64,000 nt of DNA from Piscinibacter defluvii (lineage in GTDB: Bacteria; Pseudomonadota; Gammaproteobacteria; Burkholderiales; Burkholderiaceae_C), in contig NZ_RCHJ01000003.1 of assembly GCF_004011805.1 (NCBI RefSeq), forward strand, positions 558,001 to 622,000. Reading direction: 5' to 3'. The notes under the pieces are model-generated. The model did not search any database, was not told the origin of the DNA, and worked only from the letters and a program-made list of their open reading frames with translations. Of this stretch, positions 42,924 to 51,405 are shown piece after piece. Position numbers and translations under genes: made by a program. Within the stretch, counting starts at the first letter, position 1. Each line of letters opens with the position of its first letter.

Positions 42924-45329
42924 ATGACTCAGGCAGTGCTTCACGACGGACGCGCGGCGTCGGCCACCGCTTCGGTCGACCCAGTGTGCGGAATGACCGT
43001 GGATCCGGCCAAGGCGGCGGGGCGCGCCGAACACGGCGGGCGCACCTACCTGTTCTGCTCTGGGCACTGTCTGGGTGAGTTCCAGCGCGATCCGCCGCGC
43101 TACGTCGGCACTCCCGCGCGGGCATCCGAAGCCGCGCCTGCGGCTAATCCGACCGCCGTCGCCGAGGACATGCATGCAGCAGGCCGCCCTCTGCAGACCG
43201 TGCTGCGACGCGACGAGTCCGGCCAGGCGAAGGACCCGGTGTGCGGCATGGTGGTCGACAATGCGACCGCGCTGCGCACCGACCGTGGCGGGCGCAGCTA
43301 CTACTTCTGCAGCGCCGGCTGCCAGCGCATCTTCGAGTCGCCCGAGGCCGAGCTCAAGTCGATGCGCACGCGGGTCACCATCGCGCTGACCGGCGTGCTG
43401 GCGCTGGCGATCATGCGCGCCGGCGCCTTCATCGCGCTGGCCACCGGCGCGACGCTGCTGACCTGGGTGCCGATCCCGGCGCTGCCCTGGTTCACCTGGG
43501 GCGTGTGGCTGTTCCTGCTGGTGACGCCGGTGCAGTTCGTCGGCGGCTGGGGCTTCTATGTCGGCGCCTTCAATGCGCTGCGCAACCGGTCCATCAACAT
43601 GGACCTGCTGATCGCGCTCGGCACCTCGGTGGCCTACTTCTACAGCGTCGCGGTGCTGTTCTTCCCGTCCGTGCTGCCGGTGAAGGTCGAGGAGCGCGAC
43701 GTCTACTTCGAGGTCTCGGCGGTGATCATCGCCTTCGTGCTGCTGGGCAAGTACATGGAGGAGATCATCAAGAAGCACTCCTCGGCGGCGGTGCGCAAGC
43801 TCCTCGACCTCAAGCCCGCGACCGCCCACGTGCTGCGCGGCGGTGAGGAGATCGAGATCCCGGCCGAGCAGGTGATGGTGGGCGAGACGATCGTCGTGCG
43901 GCCGGGCCAACGCATCGCGACCGACGGCGTGGTGCTCGAGGGCGCCTCGTCGGTGGACGAGTCGATGCTCACCGGCGAGTCGATGCCGGTCGACAAGCAG
44001 GCCGGTGCGGCGGTGATCGGCGGCACGCTGAACCGCACCGGCAGCTTCCGCTTCCAGGCCACGCGCATCGGCGCCGAGACGGCACTCGCACAGATCGTCA
44101 AGATGGTCGAGGACGCCCAGACCAGCAGTGCGCCGATCCAGCGCATCGCCGACCAGGTGACGCGCTACTTCGTGCCGGCGGTGGTGGGCACGGCGATCCT
44201 CGCGTTCGCGCTCTGGTGGCTGGCCGGCAACTTCCCGCAGGGCCTGCTCGCGTTCATCGCGGTCCTCATCATCGCCTGTCCCTGCGCGCTCGGCATTGCC
44301 ACCCCGGCGGCGCTGATGGTGGGCGTGGGCCGCGGCGCGCAGGCCGGCATCCTGATTCGCGGTGGCGAGATCCTCGAGAAGGCCGAGCGGCTCACCACCG
44401 TCGTGTTCGACAAGACCGGGACGCTGACCCGCGGCGAGCCGGCGCTGACCGATCTGCAGCCCTGCGGGCACTGCGACCACGACCAGGCGCTGCGCCTCGC
44501 AGCCAGCCTGGAGGCCGGCTCCGAGCATCCGCTGGCCGAGGCCATCCTCCGCAGCGCCAGGGAGACCGGCATCGCGCCTTGTTCGGTGCAGGGCTTCGAG
44601 GCCGTGCCGGGCCACGGTGTGCGCGGCCAGGTCGAGGGGCGCGCCGTGCTGTTCGGCAACCGCCGGCTGATGGAACGCGAGGGCGTCGACGTGACCCAGG
44701 TCGGTGCGGACATGGAGCGCTTCCAGGCGGACGGCAAGACGGCGATGCTGCTCGCCTGCGACCGAGAACTCGCCGCAGTCATCGCGGTCGCCGACACGAT
44801 CAAGCCGGAGGCGCGCGAGGCGGTGCGGTCGCTGCGCGCCGAAGGCGTCGAGGTCGTGATGCTGACCGGGGACAACGCCCGCACCGCGGCGGCGATTGGC
44901 CGCGCGCTGGAGATCGACCGGGTGATCGCCGACGTGCTGCCCTCCGAAAAGGCGCGCGTGATCAAGGAACTGCAGCAGGCCGGCAAGGTGGTCGCGATGG
45001 TCGGCGACGGCGTCAACGACGCCCCGGCGCTGGCGACCGCGGACATCGGCATCGCGATCGGGTCGGGCTCGGATGTGGCCAAGGAGACCGGCGGCATCAT
45101 TCTCGTGCGCAGCGACGTGCGCGACGTGGTGACCGGCATCCGGCTCTCGCGGGCGACCATGCGCACGATCAAGCGCAACCTTTTCTGGGCCTTCATCTAC
45201 AACGCGGTCGGCGTGCCGATCGCCGCCTTCGGGCTGCTCAACCCGATCATCGCTGCCGCGGCGATGGCGTTGTCCTCGGTGTCGGTGATTGTCAACTCGG
45301 CGCTGCTCAAGCGGGCACGCCTGCAATGA
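42924..45329 (+). CDS. Cu(+)-type P1B ATPase with two N-terminal YHS domains
   Basis: This 801-aa pump carries two YHS domains (DPVCGMTVD, residues about 18-60; DPVCGMVVD, about 105-145) in place of HMA domains. The ATPase core has LTGESMPV, CPC (C452-P-C454), phosphorylated D496 (DKTGT), SEHPLAEAI and GDGVNDAPAL. TM7/TM8 signatures (YNAVGVPIAAFG; ALSSVSVIVN) fit Cu(I) P1B-1 pumps. YHS-type ATPases may load copper proteins such as terminal oxidases rather than only detoxify. It lies in the FNR-linked gene run, unlike the CueR-linked CopA at 5364. Confidence 0.94.
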   Translation: MTQAVLHDGRAASATASVDPVCGMTVDPAKAAGRAEHGGRTYLFCSGHCLGEFQRDPPRYVGTPARASEAAPAANPTAVAEDMHAAGRPLQTVLRRDESGQAKDPVCGMVVDNATALRTDRGGRSYYFCSAGCQRIFESPEAELKSMRTRVTIALTGVLALAIMRAGAFIALATGATLLTWVPIPALPWFTWGVWLFLLVTPVQFVGGWGFYVGAFNALRNRSINMDLLIALGTSVAYFYSVAVLFFPSVLPVKVEERDVYFEVSAVIIAFVLLGKYMEEIIKKHSSAAVRKLLDLKPATAHVLRGGEEIEIPAEQVMVGETIVVRPGQRIATDGVVLEGASSVDESMLTGESMPVDKQAGAAVIGGTLNRTGSFRFQATRIGAETALAQIVKMVEDAQTSSAPIQRIADQVTRYFVPAVVGTAILAFALWWLAGNFPQGLLAFIAVLIIACPCALGIATPAALMVGVGRGAQAGILIRGGEILEKAERLTTVVFDKTGTLTRGEPALTDLQPCGHCDHDQALRLAASLEAGSEHPLAEAILRSARETGIAPCSVQGFEAVPGHGVRGQVEGRAVLFGNRRLMEREGVDVTQVGADMERFQADGKTAMLLACDRELAAVIAVADTIKPEAREAVRSLRAEGVEVVMLTGDNARTAAAIGRALEIDRVIADVLPSEKARVIKELQQAGKVVAMVGDGVNDAPALATADIGIAIGSGSDVAKETGGIILVRSDVRDVVTGIRLSRATMRTIKRNLFWAFIYNAVGVPIAAFGLLNPIIAAAAMALSSVSVIVNSALLKRARLQ

Positions 45330-45343
45330 CGACGGAGGTTGCC

Positions 45344-45562
45344 ATGAGACTCGTCAAGTGGCCCGAGTTCGCCAATCGCTGGATGTGGTTGTGTCCGATC
45401 CTCGCCGTGGTGCTCGCCGCGGCGGTGCTGTGGTCCTTCGGCTTCAGCTGGTGGAGTGCGCTGCTGGCCGCCGTCATGCTCGTGTGTCCGGTGCTGATCC
45501 TGTGGGGTGCCATCCAGGTCGCCCTCGACGAGCGACGATCACGCAGGCGTCCCGGCACCTGA
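45344..45562 (+). CDS. Small two-helix membrane protein after the copper ATPase
   Basis: This 72-aa protein has two hydrophobic segments (WLCPILAVVLAAAVLWSFG; ALLAAVMLVCPVLILWGAI) and a basic tail. The start at 45344 has GGAGG correctly spaced; an ATG at 45326 overlapping the ATPase stop would add six residues. A Cys-Pro in each helix may contact copper. It could be a small ATPase partner. Confidence 0.68.
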   Translation: MRLVKWPEFANRWMWLCPILAVVLAAAVLWSFGFSWWSALLAAVMLVCPVLILWGAIQVALDERRSRRRPGT

Positions 45563-45589
45563 CCCCGATTCCCTGGAGGAGTGTTGTTG

Positions 45590-47500
45590 ATGGACAAGAA
45601 ACAGACGTTCTCGCTCTGGTACGTGCTGGCCGCCCTGGTGGGCCTGATCCTGATGCAGGAGTTCTTCACCCCACGGCACACGCAGACCCTGACGTACAGC
45701 GAGTTCAAGCAGGCGCTCGTGGCCGGCAAGCTCGACAACGTGGTGATCGCTGACGGCATTGCGACCGGCAAGCTGCGTGCCGAAGGGCTGGAGCAGATCC
45801 TGCCGAAGGAGAAGCTCGAGGCGCTCAAGCGCGCCGGCGGCGAGCACGGCTTCGCGACGGTACTGGTCAACGACCCGGGCCTGGTGGCCCAGCTCGACGC
45901 GGCGAAGGTGCGCTATGGCAGCGTGCGCGAGAGCAAGTGGCTCGGCGCGCTGATCTCGTGGGTCGCGCCGGCGCTGGTGTTCTTCGGCATCTGGTGGTTC
46001 TTGATGAAGCGCATGGGCGGCGGCGGCATGGGGCACGGCATGCTGGAGATCGGCAAGAGCAAGGCCAAGGTCTACATGCAGACCGAGACCGGCGTCACGT
46101 TCAAGGACGTCGCGGGTATCGACGAGGCGCGCGAGGAACTCATGGAGGTCGTCGAGTTCCTCAAGAACCCGGATCGGTACAAGCGCCTGGGCGGCAAGAT
46201 CCCCAAGGGCGTGCTGATCGTCGGTGCACCCGGCACCGGCAAGACGCTGCTGGCCAAGGCGGTGGCCGGCGAGGCCGGCGTGCCCTTCCTGTCGCTCAGC
46301 GGCTCGGAGTTCGTCGAGATGTTCGTCGGCGTCGGCGCGGCGCGCGTGCGCGACCTGTTCGAGCAGGCGGCGGCCAAGGCGCCATGCATCGTCTTCATCG
46401 ACGAGATCGACGCGCTCGGCAAGGCGCGCGGCGTCGGCCTGTCCGGCGGCCACGAGGAGCACGAGCAGACGCTGAACCAGCTGCTCGCCGAGATGGACGG
46501 CTTCGACACCAACCGCGGCGTGATCATCCTCGCCGCGACGAACCGGCCCGAGGTGCTCGATCCTGCGCTGCTGCGGCCAGGGCGCTTCGACAGGCACGTC
46601 GCAATCGACCGGCCCGACCTGATCGGACGGCGGCAGATCCTGGAAGTGCACGTGAAGAACGTCAAGCTGGCGCCGGCTGTCGACCTTGCCGTGCTCGCGG
46701 CGCGCACGCCCGGCTTCGCTGGTGCCGACCTGGCCAACCTGGTCAACGAGGCGACGCTGCGGGCCGCCAAGCGCGGCAAGGACGCGGTGGACATGCAGGA
46801 CTTCGAGGAAGCGCTGGACCGCATCGTCGCCGGCCTCGAGAAGAAGAACCGGGTGATGAACCCGACCGAGCGCAGGTTCGTCGCCTACCACGAGGCCGGC
46901 CACGCCCTGGTCGCCGAGATGCGCAAGAACGCCGACCGCGTGACCAAGGTGTCGATCATCCCGCGTGGCATCGCGGCGCTGGGCTACACCCAGCAGTCGC
47001 CGACCGAGGACCGCTACCTGATGCGTCGCAGCGAGCTGCTCGATCGGCTCGACGTGCTGCTGGCTGGGCGCGTGGCCGAGCAGCTGGTGTTCGAGGACGT
47101 ATCGACCGGCGCGGAGAACGACCTGCAGCGCGCCACCGACCTGGCGCGCCACATGGTCACGCACTACGGCATGAGCGAGGCGCTTGGCCTGGCGACCTAT
47201 GACGCGCGGCCCAGGCCGCTGTACCTGAACGGCCCGATGTTGCCCGAGCCACGCACCTTCAGCGAGCGCACCGCCGAGGCGATCGACGGCGAGGTGCGCC
47301 GGCTGCTCGACGAGGCGCGCGAACGTGTGGCGCAAACGCTGGGGACGCACCGCGCGACGCTCGAAGCGCTGGCCGCGTTGCTGCTCGAAAAGGAGGTGGT
47401 GGACCGGGCGATGCTGGACGGCCTGATGGCGTCGACCGCCGCTCCGGCTCAGCTGCGCGTGGCCGCCGTGGCGCTGCCGCCGGTGGACGGTGCCTCGTGA
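45590..47500 (+). CDS. ftsH: ATP-dependent zinc metalloprotease FtsH (accessory copy)
   Basis: This 636-aa inner-membrane AAA protease degrades misfolded membrane and regulatory proteins. It has two N-terminal membrane helices around a short periplasmic part, Walker A GAPGTGKT (212-219), Walker B IVFIDEID, the AAA second region ([18 protein letters not shown]) and zinc site HEAGH (434-438). Its placement in a stress cluster, away from the usual rlmE-ftsH pair, suggests a dedicated second copy. GGAGGA precedes the ATG. Confidence 0.93.
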   Translation: MDKKQTFSLWYVLAALVGLILMQEFFTPRHTQTLTYSEFKQALVAGKLDNVVIADGIATGKLRAEGLEQILPKEKLEALKRAGGEHGFATVLVNDPGLVAQLDAAKVRYGSVRESKWLGALISWVAPALVFFGIWWFLMKRMGGGGMGHGMLEIGKSKAKVYMQTETGVTFKDVAGIDEAREELMEVVEFLKNPDRYKRLGGKIPKGVLIVGAPGTGKTLLAKAVAGEAGVPFLSLSGSEFVEMFVGVGAARVRDLFEQAAAKAPCIVFIDEIDALGKARGVGLSGGHEEHEQTLNQLLAEMDGFDTNRGVIILAATNRPEVLDPALLRPGRFDRHVAIDRPDLIGRRQILEVHVKNVKLAPAVDLAVLAARTPGFAGADLANLVNEATLRAAKRGKDAVDMQDFEEALDRIVAGLEKKNRVMNPTERRFVAYHEAGHALVAEMRKNADRVTKVSIIPRGIAALGYTQQSPTEDRYLMRRSELLDRLDVLLAGRVAEQLVFEDVSTGAENDLQRATDLARHMVTHYGMSEALGLATYDARPRPLYLNGPMLPEPRTFSERTAEAIDGEVRRLLDEARERVAQTLGTHRATLEALAALLLEKEVVDRAMLDGLMASTAAPAQLRVAAVALPPVDGAS

Positions 47501-48264
47501 ATACGCGTCGCGTTCTGCTTCGTCTCGCCGCCGCGGTCCCGCTCGCCGCGCTCGCCACCCCGGGCGTTCGTGCCCAGCCGCCGGAGGGGCGCGAGATCCT
47601 CGACAAGGTCGAGAAGCTGCTGTGGGGCCGGACGGTGCAGGGGGAGTACGAGATGACGATCGCCACGCCGCGCTGGCAGCGCACGCTCGGCCTGCGCCTG
47701 TGGATGGACCGGCCGCGGCGCTCGTTCGTGCGCATCCTGTCGCCTGCCAAGGAGGCCGGGATCGGCTCGCTGCGCATCGGCACCGAGATGTGGAACTACC
47801 TGCCCAACGTCGAGCGCATCGTCAAGATTCCACCGTCGATGATGCTGCAGCCGTGGATGGGCTCGGATTTCACGAACGACGACCTCGTCAAGGAGAGCAG
47901 CATCCTCGACGACTACACGCACAAGGTGCTCGCCACGGTGCAGCTCGATAGCGAGGCGGTCGTGCAGGTCGAGGCTGTGCCGAAACCCGACGCGGCGGTG
48001 GTCTGGGGGCGCATCGTCTACTGGGTGCGGCGCGCCGACACGATGCCGCTGAAGCAGGAGTTCTTCAGCGAGCGCGGCGAGCGCGTGCGCGTGCTGGCGT
48101 TCTCCGATGTGCGCAAGGTCGGCGGGCGGGACCTGCCGACGCGCTGGGAGATGCGGCCCGACGCCAAGCCCGGCAACTCGACCACGGTGGTGCTGAAAGA
48201 CGCCGTGTTCGACCGGCCGTTGGACGACGAGATCTTCAGCCAGCGCAACCTGCAGAAGCGATGA
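47497..48264 (+). CDS. LolA-like outer-membrane lipoprotein-sorting protein
   Basis: This 255-aa periplasmic protein starts at a GTG overlapping the ftsH stop by 4 nt. It has a signal peptide (RRVLLRLAAAVPLAALATPG) and a LolA/LolB-like hydrophobic half-barrel (GEYEMTIATPRWQRTLGLRL; GTEMWNYLPNVERIVKIPP). Proteins of this COG2834 type carry lipids or lipoproteins and often pair with LolCDE/MacB-like ABC transporters, as encoded at 50695-53903. Confidence 0.85.
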   Translation: MNTRRVLLRLAAAVPLAALATPGVRAQPPEGREILDKVEKLLWGRTVQGEYEMTIATPRWQRTLGLRLWMDRPRRSFVRILSPAKEAGIGSLRIGTEMWNYLPNVERIVKIPPSMMLQPWMGSDFTNDDLVKESSILDDYTHKVLATVQLDSEAVVQVEAVPKPDAAVVWGRIVYWVRRADTMPLKQEFFSERGERVRVLAFSDVRKVGGRDLPTRWEMRPDAKPGNSTTVVLKDAVFDRPLDDEIFSQRNLQKR

Positions 48265-48268
48265 AACC

Positions 48269-50698
48269 ATGAACCACAAGCTTCCCTGGGTCGCCGAGCG
48301 CGTGCGGCTGTTCCGCGAGTCCGATGCCGACTTCGCGCGCTGGGCGCGCGGGTTCGGACCCATCGTGCACAACGACCTCACTCAATTGCGCGTGCACGAC
48401 CTCGCACAGGTTCTGGTCGCCGGCGGCAAGGCGAGCGACACGGCGAGCGTCTACCGCACGCTGTGGGCCGCGGACCGGCTCGCCGCGGCCGGCATGTGGC
48501 TGACCGTGCACATGACGTACGCCGACCGGGTCTACCCCGACGGGCGCGAGATGGTGGCCGAGGACTTCAAGGAGACGCCCGAAGGCCACACCGGCGGCTC
48601 GCTGAACATCGTGCCGGCCTACGTCGGCTATCTTGCCGCGAACGCGCTCGGCGGCCTGACGCGCGGCTGGCTGATGGGGCAGGGGCATTGCGTGGCGGGC
48701 ATCGACGCCTGCAACCTGCTGGCGGGCAACATGACGCCGCGCCACGTCGAACGCTACGACCGCAGCGAGGCGGGCCTGACGCGCTTCGCGCGCGACTTCT
48801 ACAGCTACGCGATCGACGCGGAGGGTCGGCCGGCGTCGCCGCTGGGCAGCCACGTGGGCCCCAACACCGCCGGCGGCCTGTCCGAGGGCGGCTACCTCGG
48901 TTTCGCGGAACTGCAGTACGTGCACATGCCGCTGCCGGGCGAGCGCCTGGTCGTGTTCCTCAGCGACGGCGCCTTCGAGGAGCAGCGCGGCAGCGACTGG
49001 GCACCGCGCTGGTGGCGCGCCGAGGACTGCGGTTTCGTGGCCCCGTTCATGATCCTCAACGGACGTCGCATCGAGCAGCGCAGCACGATGCAGCAGCAGG
49101 GCGGCCAGGAGTGGTTCCAGCAGCACCTGCGCCTGAACGGCTTCGACCCGATGGAGATCGACGGCACCGACCCGGCCGCCTTCGCGTGGGCGGTGCACGC
49201 CATGGAGGAGCGGCTCGCGGCCTGCGCGGCGGCGGTCGCCAGCGGGACTATCCAGTATCCGGTGCCGCTGCACTACACCATCGCCGAGGCGCCAAAGGGC
49301 TTCGGCTTTCCCGGAGCGGGGACCAATGCGGCTCACAACCTGCCGCTGGCGGGCAACCCGCACGCCGAGCCGTTCGCGCGGCAGCAGTTCAACGAAGGCG
49401 CCCGCGCGCTGTTCGTGCCGCCCGCTGAACTCGACGAGGCGCTTGCCGCGCTCTGCCATCACCATGACCAGCGGCGCCCGCTCGAGCGGGACCACCCTCT
49501 GGCGCACCGACAGGTCGACGCACCCACGTTGCCGGCAGCAAAATGGCACTCTGTCGGCGCGGGCCAGGTGTCCCCGATGGGCGCGCTGGACGCCGCCTTC
49601 GCCGCCATCGTGCAGGCGAACCCCCAGTTGCGGCCGCGTGTCGGCAACCCCGACGAACTGCGCAGCAACCGGATGGGGGAGACCCTGGACCTGCTGAAGC
49701 ACCGCGTCTTCGTGCCCGAGCCCGACCTGGCGGAGGCAGTGGACGGCGCGGTGATCACCGCGCTCAACGAGGAGGCGGTGGTCAGCGCGGCGCTCGGCAA
49801 CAAGGGTGGCATCAATCTCGTCGTCTCGTACGAAGCCTTCGCCGTCAAGATGCTCGGCGCGCTGCGCCAGGAGATCCTGTTCGCCCGCCACCAGGCGGAG
49901 GCGGGCACTCCGCCGGGCTGGCTCTCTGTCGTCACGGTGGCCACCTCGCACACCTGGGAGAACGGCAAGAACGAGCAGTCGCACCAGGACCCGACGCTGG
50001 TGGAGGCGCTGCTGGGCGAGATGTCCGACACCGCGCGCGTGCTGTTCCCGCTCGATGCGAACAGCGCCGCTGCCGCGCTGCGTGCCGCCTACGGCACCCA
50101 CGGCCAGTTCTGGACGCTTGTCGTGCCGAAGCGGCCGATGGCGAACCGACTGACTGGCGAGCAGGCGCAGCGCCTGGTCGAAGAAGGCGCATGCGTGGTG
50201 AAAGCCTGCGAGGCACCGACGGTGCTGCTGATCGCGATCGGCGCGTACCAGCTGCAGCAAGCGCTGCTGGCAGCCGAACGCCTCGATGCCGCCGGGCATC
50301 GCACCGCGGTGACCTGCCTTGTCGAGCCCGGCCGTTTCCGGACGCCACGCGACGAGCGCGAGCGCGCCTTCGTGGCGGGCGATGCAACGTTGCAGCAACT
50401 GTTCCCAGCGGCGGCCGCGGTGCGCGTCCTCGTTTCTCACATGCGACCGGAACCGACGCTCGGCGTGCTTCGCCGGATCGACACCGGGCCGCAGCGGACC
50501 CGCGCGCTGGGCTATGTCGCCCGCGGCGGTACGCTGGATGTCGCTGGCATGCTGTTCGCGAACCGCTGCACGTGGGCGCACGTGGCGGCCGAGGCGTCGG
50601 ACGCCCTGGGCATTGATCCGGCGGGCGTGCTCGGCGCCGACGAGTTGGCCGCTGTTCGCGGGCTCGGCGATCCGCAAACCGTGATGACGGCGGCATGA
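48269..50698 (+). CDS. Phosphoketolase family enzyme (divergent)
   Basis: This 809-aa thiamine-diphosphate enzyme is the length of Xfp phosphoketolases, which split xylulose-5-P or fructose-6-P with phosphate into acetyl-phosphate plus glyceraldehyde-3-P or erythrose-4-P. It retains EGHTGGSLN (H107) and VGPNTAGGLSEGGYLG. The ThDP/Mg motif usually starting GDG reads SDGAFEEQRGSDW (S232). Such changes mark a separate subfamily, so substrate and even reaction are less certain. Acetyl-phosphate would feed the kinase/PduL fusion at 35624. Confidence 0.85.
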   Translation: MNHKLPWVAERVRLFRESDADFARWARGFGPIVHNDLTQLRVHDLAQVLVAGGKASDTASVYRTLWAADRLAAAGMWLTVHMTYADRVYPDGREMVAEDFKETPEGHTGGSLNIVPAYVGYLAANALGGLTRGWLMGQGHCVAGIDACNLLAGNMTPRHVERYDRSEAGLTRFARDFYSYAIDAEGRPASPLGSHVGPNTAGGLSEGGYLGFAELQYVHMPLPGERLVVFLSDGAFEEQRGSDWAPRWWRAEDCGFVAPFMILNGRRIEQRSTMQQQGGQEWFQQHLRLNGFDPMEIDGTDPAAFAWAVHAMEERLAACAAAVASGTIQYPVPLHYTIAEAPKGFGFPGAGTNAAHNLPLAGNPHAEPFARQQFNEGARALFVPPAELDEALAALCHHHDQRRPLERDHPLAHRQVDAPTLPAAKWHSVGAGQVSPMGALDAAFAAIVQANPQLRPRVGNPDELRSNRMGETLDLLKHRVFVPEPDLAEAVDGAVITALNEEAVVSAALGNKGGINLVVSYEAFAVKMLGALRQEILFARHQAEAGTPPGWLSVVTVATSHTWENGKNEQSHQDPTLVEALLGEMSDTARVLFPLDANSAAAALRAAYGTHGQFWTLVVPKRPMANRLTGEQAQRLVEEGACVVKACEAPTVLLIAIGAYQLQQALLAAERLDAAGHRTAVTCLVEPGRFRTPRDERERAFVAGDATLQQLFPAAAAVRVLVSHMRPEPTLGVLRRIDTGPQRTRALGYVARGGTLDVAGMLFANRCTWAHVAAEASDALGIDPAGVLGADELAAVRGLGDPQTVMTAA

Positions 50699-51405
50699 AA
50701 CCCATGCCGACGCCCCCCGCCATCGTCCGCGCCGAGCACGTGACCAAGGTCTACCAGCGCGACAGCATCCCGGTGCTGGCGCTGCACATGACCAGCGTCG
50801 AAATCCTGGAGGGCGACTTCGTCGCTCTGGTTGGCCCCTCGGGCTCCGGCAAGACGACGCTGCTGAACCTCATCGGCGGGCTCGACCGTCCGACGAGTGG
50901 TCGCATCTGGGTCGGCGATCAGGAGATCACCTCGCTGGGCCGCAAGGCGCTCGCGGAGGTGCGCCTGCGGCACATCGGTTTCGTGTTCCAAGAATACAAC
51001 CTGGTGCCGGTGCTCTCCGCGCTCGAGAACGTCGAGTACGTGATGCTGCTGCAGGGCGTCGACGAGACGCGGCGCCGCGCGGAGGCGCTGCGCCTGCTGC
51101 ACGCGCTCGGGCTTGAGGGCATGGAGCACCGCCGGCCGAACGAGCTGTCGGGCGGGCAGCAGCAGCGCGTCGCGGTGGCTCGCGCGATAGCGGCGCGGCC
51201 GGTGATCGTGCTGCCCGACGAACCCACCGCCAACCTCGATTCGCAGTCGGGCTCGACGCTGATGGACCTGATGCGTCGCCTCAACGAGGAGCAGGGCACG
51301 ACGTTCGTATTCTCGACGCACGACCCGATGGTGGTCGAGCGTGCGCGCCGCGTGATCCGGCTGTGCGACGGTCGCATCGAAGCCGACGAACGGAGGCCGG
51401 CGTGA
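50695..51405 (+). CDS. ABC transporter ATP-binding protein, LolD/MacB type
   Basis: This 236-aa ATPase has Walker A GPSGSGKT, signature LSGGQQQRV, Walker B VIVLPDEP and an H-loop His (STHDP). The LolD/MacB-type pattern fits a mechanotransmission ABC system rather than a classical importer. It starts in an ATGA overlap with the phosphoketolase gene and overlaps the permease ATG by 1 nt. Confidence 0.92.
   Translation: MKPMPTPPAIVRAEHVTKVYQRDSIPVLALHMTSVEILEGDFVALVGPSGSGKTTLLNLIGGLDRPTSGRIWVGDQEITSLGRKALAEVRLRHIGFVFQEYNLVPVLSALENVEYVMLLQGVDETRRRAEALRLLHALGLEGMEHRRPNELSGGQQQRVAVARAIAARPVIVLPDEPTANLDSQSGSTLMDLMRRLNEEQGTTFVFSTHDPMVVERARRVIRLCDGRIEADERRPA

Noticed and set aside
42807-45326. 839-aa open frame on the minus strand across the copper ATPase gene
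   Set aside because: It is antisense to a gene with all P-type ATPase motifs, and its product is His/Arg/Gln-rich low-complexity typical of GC-rich shadow frames.
48236-50677. 813-aa minus-strand open frame
   Set aside because: Antisense shadow of the phosphoketolase gene, with no coherent motifs.
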